Shown in pieces: positions 1 through 8,324 of a stretch of DNA of 64,000 bases. How positions within the stretch are numbered: position 1 is the first letter of the stretch; the number at the start of each line of letters is the position of its first letter. The DNA is taken from contig NZ_CP119147.1 of assembly GCF_029167645.1 (NCBI RefSeq), forward strand, positions 2,728,001 to 2,792,000, given 5' to 3'. The notes beneath the pieces were generated by a model that saw nothing but the letters and a program-made list of their open reading frames with translations, was not told the origin of the DNA and searched no databases. The DNA comes from Streptomyces sp. AM 2-1-1. GTDB taxonomy: Bacteria > Actinomycetota > Actinomycetes > Streptomycetales > Streptomycetaceae. Position numbers and translations under genes: made by a program.

Positions 1-143
1 CGGGGCGGCGGGGGCGCGTCGAAGATGCCCGCGAAGAGGCCCTCGGGCTCCTCCTCGGACGCGTGGTCCTCGGGCGGCGGCGGGGGCGTCTCCTCCGCGG
101 GCTGGAGGCCGGTCAGGAAACTGTCGTCAAAGAGGCTGCTCAT
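1..143 (-). CDS. pcrA: ATP-dependent DNA helicase PcrA/UvrD, N-terminal fragment
   Basis: The reverse strand has an ATG at 143 reading MSSLFDDSFLTGLQPAEE and then an acidic, proline-rich stretch that runs off the window edge. This N-terminal leader resembles that of Streptomyces PcrA/UvrD-type superfamily 1 helicases, which unwind DNA in excision repair and in clearing stalled forks. Only about 47 codons are present, so no helicase motif (Walker A, Q-motif) is visible. The call rests on the distinctive leader and on the downstream NlpC/P60 neighbourhood. The gene diverges from the wall hydrolase that starts at 426. Confidence 0.6.
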   Translation of the reverse strand, partial: MSSLFDDSFLTGLQPAEETPPPPPEDHASEEEPEGLFAGIFDAPPPP

Positions 144-299
144 CGCTTGTCGAGTTTAGAGGGCTCCACCGACACTCCGGGCAGCCTTGGCACAACCGCC
201 GGCCGTACGGTCACCGGGCGTCAGGAGCCGTGCGCGGCGCGCGAGGGAAACGTCCCCCCGCCGCACCCCTGCGACCAAGGTCACGAAAATGTATCGGGC

Positions 300-410
300 A
301 TATCGCTCACCGCCCTTCCCAGCCGCCCCGCCGCTTGGCTACCGTGCTCAGCCGGGCGACCCGCAACCCCGGACAGGTCGAACGACGCAGGTCTGGCAGG
401 CGGTCCACGG
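300..410 (+). promoter_or_regulatory. Candidate structured 5' leader (possibly ydaO/c-di-AMP type)
   Basis: The leader of the NlpC/P60 gene contains a compact segment that can close on itself: CCGCC at 328-332 pairs with GGCGG at 399-403. The inner segment contains CCGCTTGGCTACCGTGCTCAG and ends just before the ribosome binding site AAGGAG at 411-416. Its ends recall the ydaO (c-di-AMP) riboswitch, which controls wall hydrolase genes in Streptomyces, but the element is shorter than a full ydaO domain. The similarity is from memory and unverified. Confidence 0.35.
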
Positions 411-425
411 AAGGAGATGCCTCTC

Positions 426-1604
426 TTGGCATCGCATCGCAAACCGCGCACCCCGGTGCGCATCCCGTCTTCGGCCGTGGGCTTCACCACGGTGGCACTG
501 GCCTCGGTGACGCTGCTCTCCACGCAGAGCGCGACGGCCGCCCCCTCGGCGCCCAAGCCGAGCATCGAGGACGTGCAGAAGAGGGTCGACACCCTTTACC
601 GCGAGGCGGGTTCGGCCACGCAGGAGTACAACCGGGCGAAGGACGCCACGGCCGAGCAGCAGGACCGGATGGACACCCTGCTGGAGGAGGCGGCCCAGCG
701 GGCGGACAAGGTCAACGAGGCCCGCCGCGCGCTCGGCAACTATGCGGCGGCCCAGTACCGCACCGGCGGTCTGGCGTCCTCGATGACGTTCTTCCTGGCG
801 GACGACCCGCAGTCGTACTTCGACCAGGACCAGCTGATGAAGCGGCGGAGCAGCCAGCAGCAGAAGGCGGTCGACGACTTCCGTACGCAGCAGCTGGCGG
901 CGGCCGAGAAGCGCACCGAGGCGATGGAGAGCCTCCGGACGCTGACCGCGTCCCAGGCCGATCTGCGCAGCAGCAAGCAGGACGTGCAGGACAAGCTCTC
1001 CGAGGCGCGCACGCTGCTCTCCGAGCTGACCGCCCAGGAGAAGGCGCGCCTCGCGGAGCTGGAGCGGAAGAAGGAAGCCGAGGCCCGGAAGAAGGCGGAG
1101 AAGCTCGCCGCCGAGCAGGCCGCCGCGAAGGAGGCGGCCGACGAGGCGGCCGCCGATGCCGCCACTGCTGCCGCCGCCGCGGTCTCCACCCGGACGCCGG
1201 CGGACACCACCGCCACCGGCTCGACGCCGGCCCCGGCCCCGGCCCCGACGGCGTCCGGCAAGGGCGCCCAGGCCCTGGCGTTCGCCGAGTCCCAGATCGG
1301 CAAGCCGTACGTCTGGGGGGCCACCGGCCCCGCGTCGTACGACTGCTCCGGGCTGACCCAGGCCGCCTGGCGGGAGGCGGGCGTCGACCTGCCGCGGACC
1401 ACCTGGGACCAGGTGAACGTCGGCACGGCGGTCGCGACGGCGGACCTCCGGCCCGGGGACCTGGTCTTCTTCTACGACGACATCAGCCACGTCGGCATCT
1501 ACAAGGGTGACGGGATGATGGTCCACGCGCCGAAGCCGGGTGCGTACGTCCGCGAGGAGTCGATCTTCTACATGCCGATCTACGGCAGCGTCCGCCCGGG
1601 CTGA
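426..1604 (+). CDS. Secreted NlpC/P60 family peptidoglycan hydrolase
   Basis: A 392-residue exported C40-family peptidase that should cut cell-wall peptides. The TTG at 426 (MASHRKPRTP) is preferred because AAGGAG at 411-416 lies 9 nt upstream; the in-frame ATG at 417 would touch the Shine-Dalgarno. The N-terminus is a signal peptide ending near STQSATAAPS. Residues about 40-230 are a long charged coiled coil rich in Glu, Lys and Ala. A low-complexity Ala/Thr/Pro linker follows, then the NlpC/P60 domain with Cys307 (YDCSGLTQ), His355 (ISHVGIY) and a third polar residue, His367. A second copy of the architecture lies at 2428. The coiled coil suggests an RipA/CwlO-like hydrolase needing activation, which is inference. 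Confidence 0.9.
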   Translation: MASHRKPRTPVRIPSSAVGFTTVALASVTLLSTQSATAAPSAPKPSIEDVQKRVDTLYREAGSATQEYNRAKDATAEQQDRMDTLLEEAAQRADKVNEARRALGNYAAAQYRTGGLASSMTFFLADDPQSYFDQDQLMKRRSSQQQKAVDDFRTQQLAAAEKRTEAMESLRTLTASQADLRSSKQDVQDKLSEARTLLSELTAQEKARLAELERKKEAEARKKAEKLAAEQAAAKEAADEAAADAATAAAAAVSTRTPADTTATGSTPAPAPAPTASGKGAQALAFAESQIGKPYVWGATGPASYDCSGLTQAAWREAGVDLPRTTWDQVNVGTAVATADLRPGDLVFFYDDISHVGIYKGDGMMVHAPKPGAYVREESIFYMPIYGSVRPG

Positions 1605-1640
1605 CCGGAGGGTTCGCCCGTGCCCTCCCGGGCACCGGCC

Positions 1641-1686
1641 GGATCAGGTCCAGAGGGTGGCGGGGGATCAGGTCCAGAGGGTGGCG
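1641..1686. repeat. 22-bp tandem duplication across a stop codon
   Basis: Two identical 22-nt copies (GGATCAGGTCCAGAGGGTGGCG at 1641-1662 and 1665-1686) are separated by 2 nt. The second copy contains the stop and last codons of the reverse-strand membrane protein, so the 3' end of that gene has been duplicated just outside its stop. Confidence 0.85.
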
Positions 1687-2021
1687 ATGAAGATGTTGGC
1701 GACGGTCAGTCCGCCCACGGCCGCGAAGGCGCCCTTGGACACCTTCTCCTCGTCCCGCTTGAGGTAGACGAGGGCGAGGATCACGACGAGGACCAGCAGC
1801 TTGACGCCGATCTTGACGTTGTTCACCGGGTTGTCGTCGGCCTGGTGGAAGCCGACGAGGGCGACACCGGTGACCAGCATGGTGAGCGCGCCGTGCAGCA
1901 TCGCGGGGACGAACCGGGCGGTTCCGGCGCCCATCGCCTTCATCTGCGTCAGGAAGCCGCCCAGCAGGGAGGCGATACCGATGATGTGCAGGGCGACGAA
2001 GACGTGGATGAGTACAGACAT
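1668..2021 (-). CDS. Small conserved four-helix membrane protein
   Basis: A 117-residue integral membrane protein with no domain I recognise by name. Four hydrophobic stretches are visible: about residues 5-25, 40-60, 70-87 and 98-115. Short polar loops include QADDNPVNN and a Lys/Glu-rich loop KRDEEKVSK before the last helix. The ATG at 2021 starts MSVLIHVFVALH. It lies convergent to the first NlpC/P60 gene (64-nt gap) and is followed on the other side by a second NlpC/P60 gene, so it may be linked to envelope function; that is inference only. Confidence 0.8.
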   Translation of the reverse strand: MSVLIHVFVALHIIGIASLLGGFLTQMKAMGAGTARFVPAMLHGALTMLVTGVALVGFHQADDNPVNNVKIGVKLLVLVVILALVYLKRDEEKVSKGAFAAVGGLTVANIFIATLWT

Positions 2022-2427
2022 GTCCGCAGCCTAACGACGGCGGTGGCACCCCTTCGCCGTCAGGTGGGGCTTACCCGGCTCAGGCGGGCCTGCCTTGCCC
2101 GGCCGGCCCGGCCGACCCGCGCACCTGACGCGCTTCTCCGAAGCTGCACGGATGTGACCGCTTCACCCCCGCCGAGCTGGTCGGGAGAGGTGGACGAAAC
2201 GTCACCGGGGGTCATTTCCGATCATGGCGCCTTCCGGCGGTTCTCCGGGGTTAGCGTCCCTCCCAGGTGACCGGCCCGCCTTGCCGCCCCGTGACGGGGT
2301 GGCACCGGTCGCCTGGCCGGAAGATTCCGGTGGTGCCCGCCCTCCCCCGTGCGGCGCGCGCCGCCGGGGTCCGACGGGCCCGCCGGTATCCCCCGGGCGG
2401 GCAGTCGACAGAAAGGATGCAGCCCTC
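2022..2427. other. 406-bp intergenic region, no gene seen
   Basis: This is the divergent space between the small membrane protein and the second NlpC/P60 gene. No reading frame here looks coding. A long-range inverted repeat (CGTCAGGTG at 2058-2066 and CACCTGACG at 2122-2130) could fold in a leader transcript. The ribosome binding site GAAAGGA for the downstream GTG start lies at 2411-2417. Confidence 0.6.
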
Positions 2428-3537
2428 GTGGCCGCGCACCGCAAAGCCGCTCACCGCAAACCCGGGCAGCGCCTGTTCAGCGGCGCCGCCGCCCGCTCCG
2501 CCGCCGCCCTGGCACTCGCCGGAGCGGCCACCGCGACCGCCGCGACCGGCTCCGCCCAGGCCGAGCCCCGGCGGACGGCGGCGCAGGTGAAGGCCGAGGT
2601 GGACCAGCTCTACCGGGACGCCGAGGCCGCCACCGAGCGGTACAACGGGGCCAGGGAGAAGGCCACCGCCGCCGCCCGGTCCGTGGACGCGCTCCGCGAC
2701 GAGGCGGCCCGCCGCACCGAGCAGCTCAACACCTCACGCGCCGCCCTGGGTTCGCTCGCCGCCGCGCAGTACCGCGCCGGGGGCCTGGATCCCGCGCTCC
2801 AGCTGGCGCTCTCCTCCGACCCCGACGAGTACCTGGAGCGCTCCTCGTACGTGGAGCTGGCGGGCGACCGCCAGGCGGGGGCCCTCAGCGGCATCCAGCG
2901 CCGGATCAACGGGATCAGCCAAATCCGGGCCCGCGCCGAGGGCGAGTCCGCCGTACTCGCCGCCCGCGAGGCCGAACTGGCGCGGCACAAGAAGGAGATC
3001 ACCTCCAGCCTCGCCGATGCCCGGCGCCTGCTGCAGACGCTCACCGCCGCCGAACGCGCCCGTTACGAGGCGGCCCAGCGAGCCGACGAGGCGGTCCCGG
3101 CCACCGGCGCCTCCGCCACCGGCTCGCCCTCCGCCACGGCGTCCGGCGCGTCCGCCACTCCGTCCGCCGGCGCCCCGTCCGCCCCGAACGGCCGCGCCGC
3201 GCAGGCGGTCGCCTTCGCGTACGGGGCGCTCGGCAAGCCGTACGTCTGGGGGGCCACCGGCCCGTCCGCGTTCGACTGCTCCGGCCTCACCCAGGCCGCC
3301 TGGAGGGCCGCAGGCGTCTCGCTGCCGCGCACCACCTACACCCAGATCAACGCCGGGCAGCGGGTCTCCCGCGCTCGGCTCGCCCCCGGCGACCTGGTGT
3401 TCTTCTACTCCGGGATCAGCCACGTCGGCCTGTACGTCGGCGACGGCAAGATGATCCACGCCCCGCGCCCGGGTGCCCCGGTACGCGTCGCCCCGATCGA
3501 CGAGATGCCGTTCGCGGGGGCGACCCGGGTGGCGTGA
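2428..3537 (+). CDS. Secreted NlpC/P60 family peptidoglycan hydrolase (second copy)
   Basis: A 369-residue paralogue of the hydrolase at 426. The GTG at 2428 (MAAHRKAAHRKPGQ) has GAAAGGA 10 nt upstream, which fits better than any ATG. A signal peptide spans about residues 1-50 and ends near GSAQAEPR. A coiled coil covers about 50-215 and a Ser/Ala/Pro linker follows. The catalytic domain carries Cys284 (FDCSGLTQ), His332 (ISHVGLY) and His344. Catalytic blocks are nearly identical to the first copy, but the coiled-coil halves differ, suggesting an old duplication with different targeting. Likely role: wall remodelling during growth or septation. Confidence 0.9.
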   Translation: MAAHRKAAHRKPGQRLFSGAAARSAAALALAGAATATAATGSAQAEPRRTAAQVKAEVDQLYRDAEAATERYNGAREKATAAARSVDALRDEAARRTEQLNTSRAALGSLAAAQYRAGGLDPALQLALSSDPDEYLERSSYVELAGDRQAGALSGIQRRINGISQIRARAEGESAVLAAREAELARHKKEITSSLADARRLLQTLTAAERARYEAAQRADEAVPATGASATGSPSATASGASATPSAGAPSAPNGRAAQAVAFAYGALGKPYVWGATGPSAFDCSGLTQAAWRAAGVSLPRTTYTQINAGQRVSRARLAPGDLVFFYSGISHVGLYVGDGKMIHAPRPGAPVRVAPIDEMPFAGATRVA

Positions 3538-3607
3538 GAACGACGTGCCCCGGGCGGTGACACCGGCCAGCCGTGACGGGCCGGTCCGGTCCCGGGGCGT
3601 ACGCCCG

Positions 3608-4306
3608 TCAGACCAGGCGGCGGGCGGTCGCCCAGCGGGTCAGCTCGTGACGGTTCGACAGCTGGAGCTTGCGCAGCACCGCCGAGACGTGCGACTCCAC
3701 CGTCTTCACCGAGATGAAGAGCTGCTTGGCGATCTCCTTGTACGCGTACCCCCGGGCGATCAGCCGCAGCACCTCGCGCTCGCGCTGGGTGAGCCGGTCC
3801 AGGTCCTCGTCGACCGGCGGGGCGTCGGTGGAGGCGAAGGCGTCCAGCACGAAGCCGGCCAGCCGGGGCGAGAAGACGGCGTCGCCCTCCTGGACCCGGA
3901 AGACGGAGTTCACGAGGTCGGCGCCGGTGATCGTCTTGGTGACGTAGCCGCGGGCGCCGCCCCGGATGACCCCGATGACGTCCTCGGCCGCGTCGGAGAC
4001 GGAGAGGGCGAGGAAGCGGACCGGGTTCTCGGCGGCCGACATCAGCGGGGCGCAGCGGCGCAGCACCTCGACCCCGCCGCCGCCGGGAAGGTGGACGTCG
4101 AGGAGGACGACCTCGGGGCGCGTGGCCGTGATGACGGTGACCGCCTGGTCGACGTCGGCGGCCTCGCCGACGACCTCCACGCCGGTCTCCTCGGTGCGGC
4201 CGATCTCTGCCTGGACCCCCGTGCGGAACATCCGGTGGTCGTCGACGAGGACGACCCGTACCCGGCGTTCGGGTCCCTGGGTCGTCGTCTCGGTGTTCTC
4301 GGTCAT
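3608..4306 (-). CDS. LuxR/NarL-type response regulator paired with the PspC kinase
   Basis: A 232-residue two-component regulator. The receiver domain (about 16-140) has the acidic pair Asp22-Asp23, phospho-acceptor Asp70 (VVLLDVHLP) and the conserved Lys in YVTKTITG. A LuxR helix-turn-helix follows at about 170-230 (LTQREREVLRLIARGYAYKE). The ATG at 4306 overlaps the stop of the upstream kinase gene in an ATGA arrangement, so translation is probably coupled. By analogy with LiaR/CseB-like partners of PspC kinases it probably answers envelope stress; the target genes are unknown. Confidence 0.9.
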   Translation of the reverse strand: MTENTETTTQGPERRVRVVLVDDHRMFRTGVQAEIGRTEETGVEVVGEAADVDQAVTVITATRPEVVLLDVHLPGGGGVEVLRRCAPLMSAAENPVRFLALSVSDAAEDVIGVIRGGARGYVTKTITGADLVNSVFRVQEGDAVFSPRLAGFVLDAFASTDAPPVDEDLDRLTQREREVLRLIARGYAYKEIAKQLFISVKTVESHVSAVLRKLQLSNRHELTRWATARRLV

Positions 4307-5589
4307 TCGCCCGCCCTCTCCATCTCCAGCTCGACTTCCGTGCCGCCGCCGGGCACCGACCGGAGCCGGGCCGTACCGCCGTTGCGCCGCATCCGGCCGA
4401 TGATCGATTCTCGTACGCCCATGCGGTCCTCGGGAACCGCGTCCAGGTCGAATCCGGGGCCCCGGTCGCGTACGGAGACGAAGACCGTCCGGCCCTCGAC
4501 CTCCGCGTAGACCTGGACCGCGCCGCCCTCGCCACCGTACTTGGCGGCGTTCACCATCGCCTCGCGCGCGGCCTGGAGCTGGGCGGTGAGCTTCTCGTCC
4601 AGCGGGCAGTCGCCGACGACGACCACCTCCAGCGGTACGCCGTGCTTGTCCTCGACCTCGGCGGCGGCGCGCTTCACCGCCTCCGCGAGGGTGGCCGGTT
4701 CGTCGTCGGTGTCCTTGCCGGTGCCGCCGGGGTCGTACAGCCAGTTGCGCAGCTCGCGCTCCTGGGCCCGGGCCAGTCTGCGGACCTCGCCGGCGTCCTC
4801 GGCGTTGCGCTGGATCAGGGTGAGGGTGTGCAGCACGGAGTCGTGGACGTGGGCCGCGACCTCGGCGCGTTCCTGGGCGCGGATGCGCATCAGGCGTTCC
4901 TCGGAGAGGTCCTGCGTCATGCGGACGAGGTACGGGCCGGCGAGCAGCGCGATGCCGGTGAGGACCGCGATGGCGGCGGTGAGGACGTTGCCGAGCTGGG
5001 CGGCCGAACCGCGCACCACCATGAACGCGGCGAGCCCGAGGCCGACGAGCGCGACTCCGGCGAGGCCGCGCGCGAGGTGCAGCATGCCCCGGCGGCGGCC
5101 CACCTCCATCCACTGCGCGCGGCGGGCGTTGTCGGCCTGCCGCCACACCAGGACGGAGCCGGCGCCGATGAGGAGGATCGGCCAGATGTAGCGGTCGGCG
5201 CCGCTGCCCATGTTCACGTTGGCGACGAAGATCAGGGCCCCGACGAAGAGTGCGACGAGCGCGAAGACCTGTCCCGCGTCGGGCTTGCGCAGCCGGCGGC
5301 TGCCGTCGGGAGCCGTCTCGAAGAGGGAGTGCGCGGTCGCGACGCCGCCGACGCCGAGGGGGACGACGATCCAGAACACCGCGTAGAGCAGGGCGCCGAG
5401 ACCGTCCGCGAGGAAGAGCCCGAGGAAGACGATCCGTACCCAGGCGACCGGCAGTCCGAGGTGACCGGCGAGGCCGCGCGCGACACCGCCCAGCATCCGC
5501 CCTTCGGCGCTGCGGTACAGCTTGCGCACCGGTGGCTCCTCCGGGTCGGTGACCGGTGCACCGGCGGCTCGGGACGTGGCGGTTGGCAT
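4303..5589 (-). CDS. PspC-domain membrane histidine kinase
   Basis: A 428-residue sensor kinase if read from the ATG at 5589. A start at 5625 with AGGGGA upstream is an alternative and adds 12 residues. A PspC domain lies at about 22-82 (LYRSAEGRMLGGVARGLAG, then a hydrophobic helix), followed by further membrane segments to about residue 222. The dimerisation helix holds the phospho-acceptor His249 in AAHVHDSVLHTL (HisKA_3 type). The ATPase domain has an N box in VNAAKYG and a G box in DRGPGF. PspC fused to a kinase is typical of actinobacterial envelope-stress sensors. It is co-translated with the regulator and divergent from another PspC protein at 5711. Confidence 0.9.
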   Translation of the reverse strand: MPTATSRAAGAPVTDPEEPPVRKLYRSAEGRMLGGVARGLAGHLGLPVAWVRIVFLGLFLADGLGALLYAVFWIVVPLGVGGVATAHSLFETAPDGSRRLRKPDAGQVFALVALFVGALIFVANVNMGSGADRYIWPILLIGAGSVLVWRQADNARRAQWMEVGRRRGMLHLARGLAGVALVGLGLAAFMVVRGSAAQLGNVLTAAIAVLTGIALLAGPYLVRMTQDLSEERLMRIRAQERAEVAAHVHDSVLHTLTLIQRNAEDAGEVRRLARAQERELRNWLYDPGGTGKDTDDEPATLAEAVKRAAAEVEDKHGVPLEVVVVGDCPLDEKLTAQLQAAREAMVNAAKYGGEGGAVQVYAEVEGRTVFVSVRDRGPGFDLDAVPEDRMGVRESIIGRMRRNGGTARLRSVPGGGTEVELEMERAGE

Positions 5590-5710
5590 GGACCGATCGT
5601 CACACGTCCGGGTGGGGCGGGGCATCAGGGCCGTCCCCTACTCCCATATCAGGGAACGACCAGGGTCGCCGGGGGTGCCGCGGGCGCCCGCGGGTCGTCA
5701 CCATGGAGCC

Positions 5711-7087
5711 ATGACCCCTTCCACCGCCGCCGCGCCCCCCGGCGAAGCTCCCCCGGGCGCGCAGAGACCGCAGCTGAGGCGGAGTCCCCGGCAGAAGGTG
5801 GTGGCGGGGGTGTGCGGCGGGCTCGGCCGGTACTTCGACGTCGATCCGGTCATCTTCCGCGTCGTGCTCGGGGTACTCGCCGTCGCGGGCGGCACCGGTC
5901 TGATCCTCTACGGCTTCGCGTGGCTGCTGCTCCCGGTGGAGGGCGAGGAGGAGAACGAGGTCCGCAGGCTGCTCTCCGGCCGGGTCGAGGGCGCCTCGCT
6001 GGTGGCGCTCCTCCTCGCGCTGGTCGGCTGCGGGCTCTTCCTCGCGATGATCGGCAACAGCGGGGTGCTGGCGTTCGCCGCGCTGCTGGTACTGGCCGTC
6101 GCCGGGTTCGGAGTGTGGACGCGGCACGGCCGGCCGGCCGCGCCGGAGGGGGCGCCGGGCGCGGCCGACGGGGGCGCGGCTCCGCCCGCACCGGGTACGG
6201 CCCCGACCGCGCCGCCCTCCGGTCTCGGCACGGTGCCGCCCGAGGTCAAGGCGCCCCCCACGCCGTCCGGCCCGTCCTGGTGGCGCGACCCGATCGTCAA
6301 GGACGGCACCACGGGGCCGATGGGCGAGGGGTACCTCTGGGGCCCGGCGGACGCGCTGCCCGACCGGGACGACCGGCAGGCGGGCGCGGGCCGGGGGCGC
6401 GACGGGACCTTCGCACCGCGCGGCGCCACCGGGGCGAGGGAGCGGCGGGACCGGCCGCACGCCTTCGGCGGGCTGGTGCGGTTCCTCGCCGTCCTCGCCG
6501 GGGTGGCCGCCGCATGGCCGGGATGGCACACCCGCCCGCTGGGCGAGAGCCTGCAGATCGGGGCCGTCGCGGCCCTCGCGGTCCTCGGGCTGGGGCTGCT
6601 GATCTCGTCGTTCCTCGGCCGGACCGGTTTCGGGACGCTGGTGTTCGCACTGATCGTCACCGGGGTGCTCGCGGCGGCCTCCGTACTCCCCCGGGACATC
6701 GGGACGGCGTGGGCGCGGGCCCAGTGGCGCCCCACCACACCCGCCGCCCTCCAGCCGTCCTACGACATCGGCGCCGGCTCCGCCCGGCTCGACCTGTCCG
6801 GACTGGCGGTCCCGCCCGCGGCCACCCTGTCCACCCGGGTGGAGGCGGGGGCGGGTCGCGTGGTGGTCGTCGTACCCCGGGACGCCACGGTCCGGGTCCG
6901 GGCCGAGGTGGGGCTCGGGGACGTGACCCTGCCGGGGGACCCGGCCGGGCAGGACATCGACATCGCCCCGGACCGGCAGGCCACCCGCACCCTCGCGCCC
7001 CCGAAGGGCGCGGATCCGGCCGGCACGATCGAGCTGCGCCTGGAAGTCGGACTCGGACAGGTGGAGGTCACCCGTGCTGCTTCATGA
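5711..7087 (+). CDS. PspC domain-containing membrane protein
   Basis: A 458-residue membrane protein. The PspC domain (about 22-80, SPRQKVVAGVCGGLGRYF followed by a helix) matches the sensor half of the divergent kinase, suggesting one envelope-stress module. Two further helices lie at about 95-140. A long Pro/Ala/Gly-rich cytoplasmic or linker region is followed by more helices (about 255-330). The C-terminal 130 residues look like an adhesin-like beta domain often found after PspC (SARLDLSGLAVPP and GLGQVEVTRAAS). The ATG at 5711 has GGAG just upstream. The function is unproven. Confidence 0.85.
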   Translation: MTPSTAAAPPGEAPPGAQRPQLRRSPRQKVVAGVCGGLGRYFDVDPVIFRVVLGVLAVAGGTGLILYGFAWLLLPVEGEEENEVRRLLSGRVEGASLVALLLALVGCGLFLAMIGNSGVLAFAALLVLAVAGFGVWTRHGRPAAPEGAPGAADGGAAPPAPGTAPTAPPSGLGTVPPEVKAPPTPSGPSWWRDPIVKDGTTGPMGEGYLWGPADALPDRDDRQAGAGRGRDGTFAPRGATGARERRDRPHAFGGLVRFLAVLAGVAAAWPGWHTRPLGESLQIGAVAALAVLGLGLLISSFLGRTGFGTLVFALIVTGVLAAASVLPRDIGTAWARAQWRPTTPAALQPSYDIGAGSARLDLSGLAVPPAATLSTRVEAGAGRVVVVVPRDATVRVRAEVGLGDVTLPGDPAGQDIDIAPDRQATRTLAPPKGADPAGTIELRLEVGLGQVEVTRAAS

Positions 7088-7337
7088 GTTCCAGCCCGGC
7101 CGGGCGGTGACGGGCCTGACCATGCTGGCCCTGTCGGGCGGTTACGCGGCCGACTGGACCGGCGCCTGGCACGCGCCCCGGATCTTCTTCGTGGCGGTGC
7201 TGGGCGGCGGTCTCGTTCTCGCCGCGGCGGCCGCGGCGGTCGCCTACATGCTCCGGCGCCGGCGCGGCGGCAGGAGCGTGTCCAGCGAGAAGGGGCCCGA
7301 CCCGGCGAGCAGCAGCGGCAGCCAGGCCATGAGGTAG
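7074..7337 (+). CDS. Small two-helix membrane protein
   Basis: An 87-residue hydrophobic protein starting with GTG at 7074, which overlaps the end of the PspC gene by 14 nt in another frame. Two membrane helices are likely (about 13-25 and 38-60), followed by an Arg-rich stop-transfer (MLRRRRGGRS). Its last 30 codons run antisense over the 3' end of the convergent doxX-like gene (7244-7337), so that tail is probably unconstrained read-through. I do not recognise a family. It is likely co-expressed with the PspC protein. Confidence 0.6.
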   Translation: MLLHEFQPGRAVTGLTMLALSGGYAADWTGAWHAPRIFFVAVLGGGLVLAAAAAAVAYMLRRRRGGRSVSSEKGPDPASSSGSQAMR

Positions 7338-7759
7338 ACGAGGTCGTTGCCGTAGTAGTACGGGGTGGCCTGCCAGCTCACGGTCAGCCAGAGGCTCAGC
7401 GAGATCAGCGCGCCGCCGAGGGCGGCGATGCGGCCCCAGAGGCCGAGCAGGGTGCCGATGCCCACGGCGAGTTCGCCGAGCGCGAGGGCGTACCCGAAGC
7501 CGACCGGGCTGTGCAGCGCCAGATCGACGAGCCAGGGAGCACCGGCGGAGTCGCGGATCCCGCGCATCTGCTCACCGAGCGAACCGGCGCCGTTCGCGGA
7601 CAGGAAGGCGCTGTCCGTCAGCTTGTCGAGCCCGGCGTAGATGAAGGTCACCCCGAGGAAGACGCGCAGCGGCAGCAGCGCGTACTGGCGCGCCTGCTCC
7701 CGCAGCCCCCTGGCCTCGCCGGGGACGCGTCCGTAACCGTTGTTTCCGTAGCCCTGCAT
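7244..7759 (-). CDS. DoxX family membrane protein
   Basis: A 171-residue DoxX-type protein with four membrane helices. Visible family features are PLRVFLGVTFIYAGLDKL near the N-terminus, GYALALGELAVGIGTLLGL in the middle and LVYLMAWLPLLLAGSGPFSLD at the end. Relatives include thiosulfate:quinone oxidoreductase subunits and redox-linked membrane proteins, but most actinobacterial members are uncharacterised. I took the ATG at 7759 (MQGYGNNGYG); ATG 7771 is possible. It is convergent with and overlaps the small gene at 7074. Confidence 0.85.
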   Translation of the reverse strand: MQGYGNNGYGRVPGEARGLREQARQYALLPLRVFLGVTFIYAGLDKLTDSAFLSANGAGSLGEQMRGIRDSAGAPWLVDLALHSPVGFGYALALGELAVGIGTLLGLWGRIAALGGALISLSLWLTVSWQATPYYYGNDLVYLMAWLPLLLAGSGPFSLDTLLPPRRRRSM

Positions 7760-7943
7760 GCACTGCCCCATCTTCCGTGGTCCCGTCAAGAGACCATACG
7801 TAAGAACACCCGTACGGGGTGGCTTGGGGCTGAGCATTTCCGCCGCTCGGGCTTGTTCAGCAGTCGGTGGGCCGGGAGGTCCGGGCCGCCGCGGCCGGCC
7901 TCCTCCGCCACCGGCGGCCGCGCGCTCGTACGTACGGCGGGAT

Positions 7944-8324
7944 TCAGGACCTGAGGTCCAGGACGCGGACCGGCTCACCCGCCCACCGGGCAGGTGCCGT
8001 GGTCGCGATGATCGCCCCGTCCGGGCGGTCCGGTGTCGGCTGCGCCGTGTGACGGCTGTGAGCGGCGGCCCACGTCTCCTCCCGGGCCACGGCGAGCGCG
8101 GCGGCGAGGTCAAGGTCGAGGACCGTGATGCCGGGGAGCGAGGCGAGGTGTTCGGCGGTGCCGGGCCGGGCCCGGTCGGCTTCGACGAGCGCGCACGCCG
8201 GAACGTAGAGGAACCAGCCCGACTCGGCGTGCGCCCGGTGGATCAGGCGGGAAGCGAGGACGTTGCCCTGACCGGCCGCCGCCATCGCCGTGTCGTCCAG
8301 GACGATGTGCACGGGGTCGCTCAC
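7944..8324 (-). CDS. VapC-like PIN domain toxin
   Basis: A 126-residue protein with a PIN-domain pattern: Asp10/Asp11 in VLDDTAM, Glu48 in ALVEAD, Asp102 in RPDGAIIATTA and Asp123 near the end. PIN toxins are Mg-dependent ribonucleases, commonly attacking tRNA or rRNA. The GTG start at 8324 overlaps the upstream antitoxin stop by 4 nt (GTGA), the usual antitoxin-first, coupled arrangement. Activity is inferred from motifs and pairing. Confidence 0.8.
   Translation of the reverse strand: MSDPVHIVLDDTAMAAAGQGNVLASRLIHRAHAESGWFLYVPACALVEADRARPGTAEHLASLPGITVLDLDLAAALAVAREETWAAAHSRHTAQPTPDRPDGAIIATTAPARWAGEPVRVLDLRS

Noticed and set aside
4642..7110. An 822-codon forward frame crossing the PspC kinase and PspC protein
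   Set aside because: It spans the divergent promoter region and both strands' genes, and shows no domain.
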